From the NCBI GenBank assembly GCA_900318535.1, contig ONKU01000008.1, positions 124,001 through 188,000 on the forward strand: a stretch of DNA of 64,000 nt, written 5' to 3'. The stretch comes from an uncultured Prevotellaceae bacterium. GTDB taxonomy: Bacteria > Bacteroidota > Bacteroidia > Bacteroidales > Muribaculaceae. The position numbers were made by a program, and so were the translations under genes. The notes under the pieces were generated by a model. That model searched no databases. It saw only the letters and a program-made list of their open reading frames with translations, and was not told the DNA's origin. Shown here piece after piece: positions 1 through 6,939 of the stretch (the first letter of the stretch is position 1; the number at the start of each line of letters is the position of its first letter).

Positions 1-271
1 GCGAGGGGCTGGTCTGGGTGGAGGCCTGCCGCTCGTCGAGCGGGAGCGGCGGCTTGTGGCGCTGGTGGCTCAGGGCCAGGTGGCGTGCAATCACCGTGGC
101 ATAGCCCTCGGGATTGTAGAGGCGGGGATCGTCACGCATTTGCCACAAGCGCAGCATCGTCTCTTGGGCGATGTCCTGGGCTGTGTCGCTATCGGCGCCC
201 GTTGCGGCGGCCGCCTGCAGCGCCAATTGCCTAAGCCTTGTTGCCTTGTTCTCAAATGCGTCTATCGTCAT
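1..271 (-). CDS. ECF RNA polymerase sigma factor, N-terminal part (runs off the window)
   Basis: The reverse strand reads from ATG at 269-271 to the window edge, giving about 90 residues with no stop. The segment AQDIAQETMLRLWQMRDD, followed by NPEGYATVIARHLAL, matches sigma-70 region 2 of extracytoplasmic-function (ECF) sigma factors, including the acidic helix that contacts core polymerase. The N-terminus is short, as is normal for ECF factors. Region 4 lies outside the window. Such factors usually answer to a membrane anti-sigma factor encoded just downstream, which would also lie outside. A reverse-strand TAnnTTTG element sits about 60 bases upstream of the ATG. The family call is fairly secure; the regulon is unknown. 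Confidence 0.75.
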   Translation of the reverse strand, partial: MTIDAFENKATRLRQLALQAAAATGADSDTAQDIAQETMLRLWQMRDDPRLYNPEGYATVIARHLALSHQRHKPPLPLDERQASTQTSPS

Positions 272-333
272 CAGATCCTCGTTGTCTGTTCTGGTGTTAC
301 ACTACTATAACGCACAACCACCCTGTTTTTAAA

Positions 334-341
334 CAAAAGTA
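334..341 (-). promoter_or_regulatory. Promoter -7 element for the ECF sigma gene
   Basis: The reverse strand reads TACTTTTG, a match to the Bacteroidota -7 consensus TAnnTTTG. It lies about 60 bases upstream of the sigma-factor ATG. No TTTG was found at the expected -33 spacing. Confidence 0.5.
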
Positions 342-421
342 AAGTATTTTTTTCAAATACCATAAAGCGAACTTTTGCGGCACGAAAAAAACATAAAAAT
401 ATCAAGTGGTGTGACACATGA

Positions 422-483
422 AACCGAAAAATTGGGCTAAATTTAGCGGTTATAACCGAAAAATTTATTTAATTTTGGCGGTT
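422..483. repeat. Double palindromic repeat upstream of the DUF4143 ATPase gene
   Basis: Two 30-bp units (422-451 and 454-483) are separated by AT. Each begins AACCG and ends CGGTT, and each is an imperfect inverted repeat; the junction CGGTTATAACCG is a perfect palindrome. The same double unit recurs just after the ATPase gene at 1655-1716, in the same orientation. The end of the second unit supplies the TTTG -33 element of the ATPase promoter. Confidence 0.8.
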
Positions 484-505
484 TAAGAAACTCTTTGTAC
501 TTTTG
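474..505 (+). promoter_or_regulatory. Promoter of the DUF4143 ATPase gene
   Basis: TTTG at 474-477, a 20-base spacer and TACTTTTG at 498-505 form a full match to the Bacteroidota vegetative promoter. The predicted start of transcription is near 510, about 20 bases before the ATG at 531. The -33 element lies inside the flanking repeat. Confidence 0.75.
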
Positions 506-530
506 CTGCGAAAGAAAAAACGTTTAGTGT

Positions 531-1652
531 ATGATACAGAGGCAGATTGAATCCAGCTTGAAAAATGACTTTGGTCAGGGTAAAGTGATTGTGTTACTCG
601 GGGCGCGTCAAGTGGGTAAAACGACGTTGATGAAGGCTTTGGGCAGCGACACTGATCATAACCTGTTGCTCAATTGCGACGATCAGGATGATGTCTTGAT
701 GATTGAGGACAAAAGTTCGACAGAATTAAGGGATTTGTTGTCTCCTTACCAGTATGTTTTCATTGATGAGGCTCAACGTGTGAGAAATATAGGTCTTACC
801 ATCAAGAAAATTGCCGACCTAAAGTTATCGACTCAAGTTATTGTGACAGGATCATCATCTTTGGAATTGGCAAATGGTATTCATGAACCTGCAACGGGCC
901 GAACGATAGAGTATAGGCTGTATCCTTTATCGCTAGCCGAATTGGCTAATGAAACAAGCGAACGAGAGGAATCCCGCATGTTGCAGCAGCGTCTGGTCTA
1001 TGGCTGTTATCCAGGAGTAGTTACCAATTCAGCAAGTGCTAAACGAACATTAGCATCACTAGCCAATGACTATCTGTATAAGGATATCCTGTCCTATCAA
1101 GGAATCAAGAAGCCCGAAGTGCTCCAGAAATTAGTGCGAGCCCTTGCTCTGCAGCTGGGCAGTGAGGTATCTTACAATGAATTGAGCAGGCTTTTGGGTG
1201 TTGACAAGGAGACGGTCGAGTCTTATATCGGATTATTGGAGAAGTGTTTTGTTGTTTTCCGCCTGGACTCTTTCAGCCGCAATCTGCGCAATGAAATAAG
1301 AAAAGGCAAGAAAGTCTATTTCTATGACAATGGCGTGCGCAATGCCGTGATATCTAATTATGCACCACCCGAATTGAGATCTGATATGGGAGCGTTGTGG
1401 GAGAATCTGATGGTGAGCGAACGAGTCAAGCGCAATATGTATAATGATAGTTTTGCTCAACTGTTTTTCTGGCGCACCCATGACCAGAAAGAAATTGACC
1501 TCATCGAGGAAGAAGATGGCATGATCCGGGCGTTTGAGTTCAAATGGAATCCTCGTGCTAAATCCCGAGCACCACAGCAATTCATAGAAACCTATGCACC
1601 ATCGGGGTTTACCGTGATTACCCCTGACAACTTCTGGGAATTCGTGAAATAG
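531..1652 (+). CDS. ATP-binding protein, AAA + DUF4143 family
   Basis: This 373-residue protein has a P-loop GARQVGKTT at about residues 23-31, a Walker B-like FIDEAQRV near residue 83 and a sensor-like VTGSSSLEL near 105. The C-terminal part has the DUF4143 layout and ends with EIDLI and AFEFKW, the D...ExK spacing of PD-(D/E)XK nuclease folds. Members are frequent, multi-copy and poorly understood in Bacteroidota; nucleic-acid or selfish-element roles have been suggested but not settled. The gene is alone, more AT-rich than its neighbours, and bracketed by near-identical palindromic repeats. The downstream repeat begins two bases after the stop codon, suggesting that gene plus repeats form one unit. 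Confidence 0.85.
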   Translation: MIQRQIESSLKNDFGQGKVIVLLGARQVGKTTLMKALGSDTDHNLLLNCDDQDDVLMIEDKSSTELRDLLSPYQYVFIDEAQRVRNIGLTIKKIADLKLSTQVIVTGSSSLELANGIHEPATGRTIEYRLYPLSLAELANETSEREESRMLQQRLVYGCYPGVVTNSASAKRTLASLANDYLYKDILSYQGIKKPEVLQKLVRALALQLGSEVSYNELSRLLGVDKETVESYIGLLEKCFVVFRLDSFSRNLRNEIRKGKKVYFYDNGVRNAVISNYAPPELRSDMGALWENLMVSERVKRNMYNDSFAQLFFWRTHDQKEIDLIEEEDGMIRAFEFKWNPRAKSRAPQQFIETYAPSGFTVITPDNFWEFVK

Positions 1653-1654
1653 AT

Positions 1655-1716
1655 AACCGAAAATTTTAGCTAAATTTAGCGGTTATAACCGAAAATTTTA
1701 GTTGAATTTGGCGGTT
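1655..1716. repeat. Double palindromic repeat downstream of the DUF4143 ATPase gene
   Basis: Units at 1655-1684 and 1687-1716 are separated by AT and repeat the structure seen at 422-483, with a few substitutions. Unit one is close to a perfect palindrome centred on AGCT. No TAnnTTTG follows at promoter distance, so unlike the upstream copy this one is not part of a promoter. Confidence 0.8.
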
Positions 1717-1750
1717 TGAAGGGCAAGAAGGCTGATTTGCGTCAATCTCA

Positions 1751-2578
1751 TCAGTGCCGCGGGGTGGTGCGGCGGTAGCGGTTGGCGAGGAAGACGAGGG
1801 TGAAAAAGGTGCCCAGGATGACGGTGATGATCGAGGCTTCGGGGCCGAAGGCGCCGCCCGTGATGATGTCGGGGCCGTTGACGGTGGTGGCGAGGATGGT
1901 TGTGCCGGCTTTGCTGCCCGAGACAGCACATCCGAAGACATTACCCTGCACGTAGTTCCATGCCCAATGGATGCCGATGGGTACCCACAGCGTGCCCGAC
2001 CACTTGTAGGCGGCTGCGAGTAGCAGGCCGGCCTCGATGGAGATGGCCATCGACGACCACCAGGTGGCGTTATCGTTGCTGATGTGCATCCAGCCAAACA
2101 GGAGGGCCGATACCAGCAGCGCCACCCACGTGTTCCACCGCTCGTCGATAAGGCGGAAAATGATGCCACGGCAGATGATTTCCTCACCCACGGCCACGGC
2201 AAGGAAGAGCATGAGCATATTGAATTGTTCTGCGCCCGAGAATCCTTTCCAAGCAATGACAGCGCAGCCCGATGCCACAATGGTGCTCACGACCAATACC
2301 ATGAAGAGGAATCCCACAAGCAGGCCTAACAGGGAGTGCGGAATGGCTTTGCGCAGCGGCAGGTTGGTGGGCCATCGCTGCTCTAGGAGTTTGACCAATA
2401 AGGCATACATGCCCAGAACGATGGCTGCGCACACAATAGTCAGTCCGGGATAACCCATCATTTGCGACAATTCAGACCCCCCGACGAGTGCCGCGTACCC
2501 GATGAAGGACATGATAATCGCACCAATGAACAACAAAATCCATTGCCACCAGGGTAGTTGCTTTATGTCTGTAGTCAT
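1751..2578 (-). CDS. CPBP family intramembrane glutamic endopeptidase
   Basis: This 275-residue protein has about seven to eight hydrophobic segments. The CPBP (Abi/CAAX) signature motifs are in order: GEEIICRGIIFR (EExxxR) near residues 131-142, FGWMHISND (FxxxH) near 162, and GIHWAWNYVQGNVFG (HxxxN) near 203-217. In characterised relatives these Glu and His residues form the active site of a membrane-embedded protease; some process prenylated proteins and others are linked to bacteriocin immunity. The substrate cannot be inferred here. The gene is divergent from the esterase at 2638 and shares a 59-bp intergenic region with it, with its own reverse-strand TACCTTTG at 2606-2613. Confidence 0.85.
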   Translation of the reverse strand: MTTDIKQLPWWQWILLFIGAIIMSFIGYAALVGGSELSQMMGYPGLTIVCAAIVLGMYALLVKLLEQRWPTNLPLRKAIPHSLLGLLVGFLFMVLVVSTIVASGCAVIAWKGFSGAEQFNMLMLFLAVAVGEEIICRGIIFRLIDERWNTWVALLVSALLFGWMHISNDNATWWSSMAISIEAGLLLAAAYKWSGTLWVPIGIHWAWNYVQGNVFGCAVSGSKAGTTILATTVNGPDIITGGAFGPEASIITVILGTFFTLVFLANRYRRTTPRH

Positions 2579-2605
2579 AGCGCGAAAATAATTGTTCTTT
2601 ACGGC

Positions 2606-2633
2606 AAAGGTAGCGATTATTTTGTAATTTTGC
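2606..2633. promoter_or_regulatory. Divergent promoter region
   Basis: The reverse strand reads TACCTTTG (2606-2613), the -7 element for the CPBP gene. The forward strand reads TAATTTTG (2626-2633), the -7 element for the esterase gene. The two elements are only 12 bases apart, so polymerase binding at the two sites should be mutually exclusive. Confidence 0.65.
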
Positions 2634-2637
2634 CACT

Positions 2638-3327
2638 ATGGAAATACAGGAGTTGCAATTTGGTCACCGACGGGTGTGCCTGTATCAGTTGGTAGAGGGG
2701 CCGGCACCGCTGGTCTATTCGATTGATTATCATGAGAATGGACAGTTGCTGCTGGAGGCCTGCCGCCAGGTGGATTGCAGTGGATTCAACCTAGTGACCA
2801 TCAGCGGGCTGCACTGGAATCAGGAATTGTCGCCGTGGCCCATTGAGACGGTCGTTTCCAAGGACGACAAGTTCACGGGTGAGGCTCGCGGCTGGCTCAC
2901 CATGTTCACGGGCGAAGTGGTGTCGCAGGTCGAACGTCTGCTTGACGCACCGCCATCATGGCGCCTGCTGGCGGGTTACTCGATGGCGGGCCTGTTCGCC
3001 GTGTGGACCGCCTTTCAGACGGACTTGTTCTCGCGCATCCTGTCGGCCTCGGGATCGATGTGGTATCCCGGTTGGTTGGAATATGCCCGCGAGCATGAAC
3101 TGGCAGGCGAGTTGGCGGGAGCCTATTTCTCGGTGGGCGACAAGGAAAGCACCTCGCGCAATGCCGTGCTGCAAACCGTGGGCGAGCGCACTCGGGCCAT
3201 GGCCGACCTGATGGCCTCGCGTGGCATTCACTCCAAGTTTGAACTCAACCCCGGCAATCACTTCAAGAATCCTCCCCTGCGTGTTGCCAAGGGCATCAAG
3301 TGGCTCCTGCAACGCGAACAACAATAA
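2638..3327 (+). CDS. Alpha/beta-hydrolase fold putative esterase
   Basis: This 229-residue protein carries the nucleophile elbow AGYSMAGLFAVW near residues 115-126, an acidic residue in FSVGDKE near 165 and a histidine in NPGNHFKNPP near 210. That is a plausible Ser-Asp-His triad in the order of D-type esterases (Fes/IroE-like). No signal peptide is seen, so it is probably cytoplasmic. The ATG lies only five bases after the -7 element TAATTTTG, which predicts a transcript with essentially no leader. The substrate is not predictable. A long AT-rich inverted repeat follows the stop. Confidence 0.65.
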   Translation: MEIQELQFGHRRVCLYQLVEGPAPLVYSIDYHENGQLLLEACRQVDCSGFNLVTISGLHWNQELSPWPIETVVSKDDKFTGEARGWLTMFTGEVVSQVERLLDAPPSWRLLAGYSMAGLFAVWTAFQTDLFSRILSASGSMWYPGWLEYAREHELAGELAGAYFSVGDKESTSRNAVLQTVGERTRAMADLMASRGIHSKFELNPGNHFKNPPLRVAKGIKWLLQREQQ

Positions 3328-3333
3328 AAAAGG

Positions 3334-3432
3334 AAAACAAGAAGTACAATAAATACAATTTATTTAATTGATGGATATTCGTGTATAACTTGTGGATTTA
3401 AATATTTGTATATCTTGTATTTCTTGTTTTTT
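3334..3432 (+). terminator. Long AT-rich inverted repeat ending in a T run
   Basis: The arms at 3334-3359 and 3405-3430 are complementary at about 23 of 26 positions, enclose about 45 bases and end in TTTTTT. The structure follows the esterase stop by a few bases and precedes the MATE promoter. It probably terminates the esterase transcript, although the loop is long for a standard intrinsic terminator. Confidence 0.5.
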
Positions 3433-3512
3433 ATAAACTACTTGAACTATTGTTTTTAATATTAAATATTGTCTTTCTTGGCTTCAAATCAGCGATTAAG
3501 GCAAGTTTTTTT

Positions 3513-3520
3513 GTACCTTT
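3513..3520 (+). promoter_or_regulatory. Promoter -7 element for the MATE transporter gene
   Basis: TACCTTTG matches TAnnTTTG. Transcription should start near 3526. That leaves about 20 bases before the ATG at 3548 but only about seven before the in-frame TTG at 3533, which favours the ATG. Confidence 0.65.
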
Positions 3521-3547
3521 GCACCCTCAAAATTGAAAAAAGGCTCG

Positions 3548-4912
3548 ATGCGCAAGCAAGACAACTATACTTTCCTGACAACGGCGCCCATCCGTCGCGT
3601 GATTCCGGCGATGGCAGTGCCTACCATTATCAGTATGCTTGTCACGAGTATCTACAACGTGGTGGACACCTATTACGTGGGTCTGCTCAATACCCAGGCC
3701 ACAGCGGCCGTGGGCGTAGTGTTCCCCGTGATGGCGATTATCCAGTCCATCGGTTTCTTGTTCGGACAAGGCTCTGGCACTTACATGTCGCGCCACCTGG
3801 GGGCTCGTCGGCTGGACGAGGCGCGCCAAATGGCGGCGACGTCGTTTGTGGGCAGCGTCGTGTGGGGTCTGATCATCACCGTGTTGGGCTTGATTTTCCT
3901 GACACCGCTGTCCATCGCGCTGGGCTCGACACCCACCATCCTGCCTTATACCGAGCAATTCATGGGCGTGATCCTGCTGGGTGCTCCGCTGATGACGGCC
4001 TCGATGGTTATCAATAACCAGATGCGTTTCCAGGGCAATGCCACCCAGGCGATGTACGGCATGATTTCGGGCGCTGTACTCAACGTGCTGCTGGTGCCGT
4101 TGTTCATGTTCACCTTCGGGCTGGGCATCTTGGGCACCGCCATCGGCACGGTGTTGAGCCAGTTGTTCGGTTTCATCGTGTTGTGGGTGATGTCACGTCG
4201 TGGCGAGAACATCCCCATCCAGTTGTCGCAAGCCTCGATGAAATGGCATTTCCAGCAGGAAATCCTCAAGGGCGGCACGCCGTCGCTCACGCGCCAGGCT
4301 CTGGCCAGCATCGCCACGCTGATGCTGAACGTGGCGGCGGGCGTGTATGGCGACGCCGCGATAGCCGGCATGTCGATTGTGTCCAGGCTGGCGTTCATCA
4401 TCTTTGCCATCATCATCGGGGTGGGGCAGGGGTATCAGCCCTTCTGCGGTTTCAACTATGGAGCAGGCCTGTACAAGCGCCTGCGCAGGGGTTTCTACTT
4501 CACCATCCTCCTCGATATGGCGGTATTGCTGGTGATGTGCGGCCCTGCCTTTGTGTTTGCCGAGGAGTTGGTGGACCTGCTGCGTGATGACCCCGAGGTG
4601 GTTGCCGTGGGCGCCGTGGCCCTGCGCTGGCAACTCGTGGCCTTGCCCATGGCGGCTGTGGTCACCGTGTGCAACATGACGCTGCAGACCACCGGCCAGA
4701 GCCTGTCGGCCAACATCCTTGCCGCCGCCCGCAACGGCATTTTCTTCATTCCGTTGATTCTGATTCTGCCTCGCGTGATGGGGCTGTTCGGTGTCGAGAT
4801 CTGCCAGGCCGTGTGCGACGTGCTGGCCTTCCTGCTCGCCATTCCCTTGACGGTGCACTTCTTCCGTAGCACACTGCACAAAAAAAGCCGTGACAAAGCC
4901 ACGGCACAGTAA
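3548..4912 (+). CDS. MATE family multidrug/cation antiporter
   Basis: This 454-residue protein has about twelve hydrophobic segments in two similar halves, as expected for MATE (multi-antimicrobial extrusion) exporters. Typical segments include AVPTIISMLVTSIYNVVDTY near the N-terminus, GQGSGTYMSRHLGA near residue 75 and GVGQGYQPFCGFNYGAG near 300, the equivalent of the first-half GQG motif. These transporters use Na+ or H+ gradients to export cationic drugs and metabolites at the inner membrane. The start at 3548 is preferred over TTG 3533 because of the promoter position. The last codons overlap an intrinsic terminator that serves panB on the other strand. Substrate unknown. Confidence 0.9.
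   Translation: MRKQDNYTFLTTAPIRRVIPAMAVPTIISMLVTSIYNVVDTYYVGLLNTQATAAVGVVFPVMAIIQSIGFLFGQGSGTYMSRHLGARRLDEARQMAATSFVGSVVWGLIITVLGLIFLTPLSIALGSTPTILPYTEQFMGVILLGAPLMTASMVINNQMRFQGNATQAMYGMISGAVLNVLLVPLFMFTFGLGILGTAIGTVLSQLFGFIVLWVMSRRGENIPIQLSQASMKWHFQQEILKGGTPSLTRQALASIATLMLNVAAGVYGDAAIAGMSIVSRLAFIIFAIIIGVGQGYQPFCGFNYGAGLYKRLRRGFYFTILLDMAVLLVMCGPAFVFAEELVDLLRDDPEVVAVGAVALRWQLVALPMAAVVTVCNMTLQTTGQSLSANILAAARNGIFFIPLILILPRVMGLFGVEICQAVCDVLAFLLAIPLTVHFFRSTLHKKSRDKATAQ
4880..4905 (-). terminator. Intrinsic terminator of panB, inside the end of the MATE gene
   Basis: On the reverse strand, GCCGTG, a seven-base loop, CACGGC and then seven T residues form a compact intrinsic terminator. It lies 45 bases past the panB stop and within the last coding codons of the convergent MATE gene. 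The corresponding forward-strand codons encode a Lys-rich tail. Confidence 0.75.
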
Positions 4913-4949
4913 ACCTCCTCTAAACTCTAAACTGCAAGCAACGCGAGCA

Positions 4950-5771
4950 TCAATACTGCTCGTTCTCGTTGGGGAAGTCACCGCTCTTGACGTCGGTGAT
5001 GTAGTTGCCAACGCTGTCGATAATCTGCTCGCCCAGGTTGTTATACACGCGCAGGAACTTGGGCTTGAACTCGCGGTTCAGACCCAGCATGTCGTGCAGC
5101 ACGAGCACCTGGCCGCTGCAGGCTCCGCCACCGCCAATGCCGATGGTGGGCACATTGATGCTCTGGGTGACCTTGGCTGCCAGCGTGGCGGGAATCTTCT
5201 CCAGCACGATACCAAAGCAGCCTATCTCGGCCAGCACCTTGGCGTCGGCCAGCAGGCGTGTGGCTTCGGCCTCACCCTCGGCACGTGTGGCATAGGTGCC
5301 AAACTTGTTGATGGACTGCGGCGTCAATCCCAGGTGACCCATCACGGGGATGCCGGCGCGCAGGATCATCTCGATGGCGGCACGCATCTCACGTCCTCCC
5401 TCCAGCTTCACGCCGTCGGCGCCCGTTTCCTGCATGATGCGCACGGCATTGCGCTGTGCCTCGATAGGGTCGCCCTGATAGGTGCCGAAGGGCATGTCCA
5501 CGATGACCATTGCACGCTTGGCGGCGCGCACCACGGTGCGGCCGTACACGATCATGTCGTCGATGGTGATGGGGATGGTGGTGGCGTTGCCCTGCATGAC
5601 GTTGCTGGCACTGTCGCCCACCAGGATGATGTCGATGCCGGCTTGGTCCACCAGGGTGGCCATCGTGTAGTCATAGGCGGTGATCATCGCGATTTTCTCG
5701 CCTGCCAGGCGCATGTCGGCGATGCGTTTGGTTGTGACCTTGCGGGGGTCCGTAACAGTATAGGTTGACAT
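4950..5771 (-). CDS. panB: 3-methyl-2-oxobutanoate hydroxymethyltransferase (PanB)
   Basis: This 273-residue protein matches PanB in length and throughout. It has KIAMITAYDYTMATLVDQAG near residue 26, the metal-binding VGDSASNVMQGN, DMPFGTYQ near 95, the catalytic-region VKLEGG near 120, VMGHLGLTPQS near 143, IGIGGG near 200 and the VLHDMLG segment. PanB transfers a hydroxymethyl group from 5,10-methylene-tetrahydrofolate to 2-oxoisovalerate, the first committed step to pantothenate and CoA, in the cytoplasm as a decamer. The gene is monocistronic here, with its own full promoter and terminator; panC and panD are not in the window. Confidence 0.95.
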   Translation of the reverse strand: MSTYTVTDPRKVTTKRIADMRLAGEKIAMITAYDYTMATLVDQAGIDIILVGDSASNVMQGNATTIPITIDDMIVYGRTVVRAAKRAMVIVDMPFGTYQGDPIEAQRNAVRIMQETGADGVKLEGGREMRAAIEMILRAGIPVMGHLGLTPQSINKFGTYATRAEGEAEATRLLADAKVLAEIGCFGIVLEKIPATLAAKVTQSINVPTIGIGGGGACSGQVLVLHDMLGLNREFKPKFLRVYNNLGEQIIDSVGNYITDVKSGDFPNENEQY

Positions 5772-5813
5772 GATAATATTCTTCTGTAATTATAGATTGT
5801 TAGTAAGTGGCTG

Positions 5814-5845
5814 CAAATGTACACGTTTTACCCCCAACATTCAAA
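5814..5845 (-). promoter_or_regulatory. Promoter of panB
   Basis: On the reverse strand, TTTG (5842-5845), a 20-base spacer and TACATTTG (5814-5821) match the Bacteroidota promoter fully. The predicted leader is about 38 bases long. Confidence 0.75.
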
Positions 5846-5894
5846 TTTTGGGCCATATTAAACCAAAAAAAGTTTAAAACGTCTTATATTTGGC

Positions 5895-5975
5895 TAATTT
5901 TGGCGGCCTTCGGGCTATAAAGCCGACTTTTTGCACCCCACTTGGTCAAGAATTCGGTTTTTATTGCTAATTTTG
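5895..5975 (+). promoter_or_regulatory. Two candidate promoters for the Cys-rich repeat protein
   Basis: TAATTTTG occurs at 5895-5902 and again at 5968-5975, both ahead of the ATG at 6025. Between them lies a short hairpin (GGCT, ATAA, AGCC near 5909-5921) followed by CTTTTTGC, which could attenuate transcripts from the first promoter. Neither element has a perfect TTTG at -33. Confidence 0.45.
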
Positions 5976-6024
5976 GCGCGCAAAACCTATAAACAACAAT
6001 AATTTATCTAAAACGAAGACAAAA

Positions 6025-6648
6025 ATGAAGAAATTCTTATTATCACTCGCTCTGGTGGCATTTGCCGCAAGCGCATCGATGGCTCAGACTGCTAATGTTT
6101 CTGCTCCTCAGGTAAAGAAGGAATGCTGCAAGGACCACAAGGACGGTCAGAAGTGTGACAAGCCCGCCGACCAGCAGTGCCCGGATTGCAAGGAGAAGGC
6201 TGCCAAGCAGTGTGACAAGGCTGCCATGAAGCACGAGTGCAAGGAGGCCAAGGGCATGAAGCATGAGTGCAAGGAAGGTGCTGCCAAGCAGTGTGACAAG
6301 GCTGCCATGAAGGACTGCAAGAAGGCTGAGGGCATGAAGCATGAGTGCAAGGAAGGTGCTGCCAAGCAGTGTGACAAGGCTGCCATGAAGGACTGCAAGA
6401 AGGCTGAGGGCATGAAGCACGAGTGCAAGGAAGGTGCTGCCAAGCAGTGTGACAAGGCTGCCATGAAGGACTGCAAGAAGGCTGAAGGCATGAAGCACGA
6501 GTGCAAAGAAGGTGCCGCCAAGCAGTGTGATAAGGCCGCTATGAAGAAGATGCACCAGGAGTGCAAGGACCACAAGGACGGCCAGAAGTGCGACAAGCCT
6601 GCCGACCAGCAGTGCCCCGACTGCAAGGAGAAGGCCAAGAAGAACTAA
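6025..6648 (+). CDS. Secreted Cys/Lys/His-rich repeat protein, possible metal binder
   Basis: The protein has 207 residues and a clear signal peptide (cleavage probably after ASASMA). The rest is low-complexity and carries 22 cysteines and about eight histidines. A 26-residue unit containing KHECKEGAAKQCDKAAMK is repeated four times, with cysteines spaced 8, 8 and 10 residues apart. A second block, KDHKDGQKCDKPADQQCPDC, appears once at each end. The repeats are almost identical at the DNA level, so copy number may change by slippage. Composition and regular Cys/His spacing suggest metal binding in the periplasm or a thiol buffer. This is inference from composition only; no named family was recognised. 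It is monocistronic, with a strong terminator. Confidence 0.7.
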   Translation: MKKFLLSLALVAFAASASMAQTANVSAPQVKKECCKDHKDGQKCDKPADQQCPDCKEKAAKQCDKAAMKHECKEAKGMKHECKEGAAKQCDKAAMKDCKKAEGMKHECKEGAAKQCDKAAMKDCKKAEGMKHECKEGAAKQCDKAAMKDCKKAEGMKHECKEGAAKQCDKAAMKKMHQECKDHKDGQKCDKPADQQCPDCKEKAKKN

Positions 6649-6705
6649 TCAAGGCCCCCGTCAAGGCCATGGCTTGAGTGGTATCATCCATCAAGCCAGC
6701 ATCAT

Positions 6706-6740
6706 AATCCCTGATTTCCTCGATGAAATCGGGGATTTTT
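6706..6740 (+). terminator. Intrinsic terminator after the Cys-rich repeat gene
   Basis: A 13-bp stem (6706-6718 with 6725-6737, one G-T pair), a six-base loop and a run of five T residues form a good intrinsic terminator 57 bases past the stop codon. Confidence 0.8.
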
Positions 6741-6877
6741 GTGTTTCTTGGGCCGTGGAAGGGTGTGATGAGGCACATGGAAATGAATTTAGATATATTG
6801 CATAGACGAAACGATGTAATATTCTGTAAAACAGCTATATAGAATTTTAAATAACTTTGATTTTTATTGGATGGTGT

Positions 6878-6907
6878 TTTGGGTGTCGGGCTAATGCCAT
6901 AACTTTG
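6878..6907 (+). promoter_or_regulatory. Promoter of the large secreted starch-binding protein
   Basis: TTTG at 6878-6881 and TAACTTTG at 6900-6907 are separated by 18 bases. The predicted leader is about 28 bases before the ATG at 6940. Confidence 0.65.
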
Positions 6908-6939
6908 CAACAAATCACCTTTTTTAATATTGTCTCAAT

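Noticed and set aside
6100-6640. Regular short repeats considered as a CRISPR array
   Set aside because: The 78-base repeats are in frame, contiguous without unique spacers, and encode a repeated peptide after a signal peptide.
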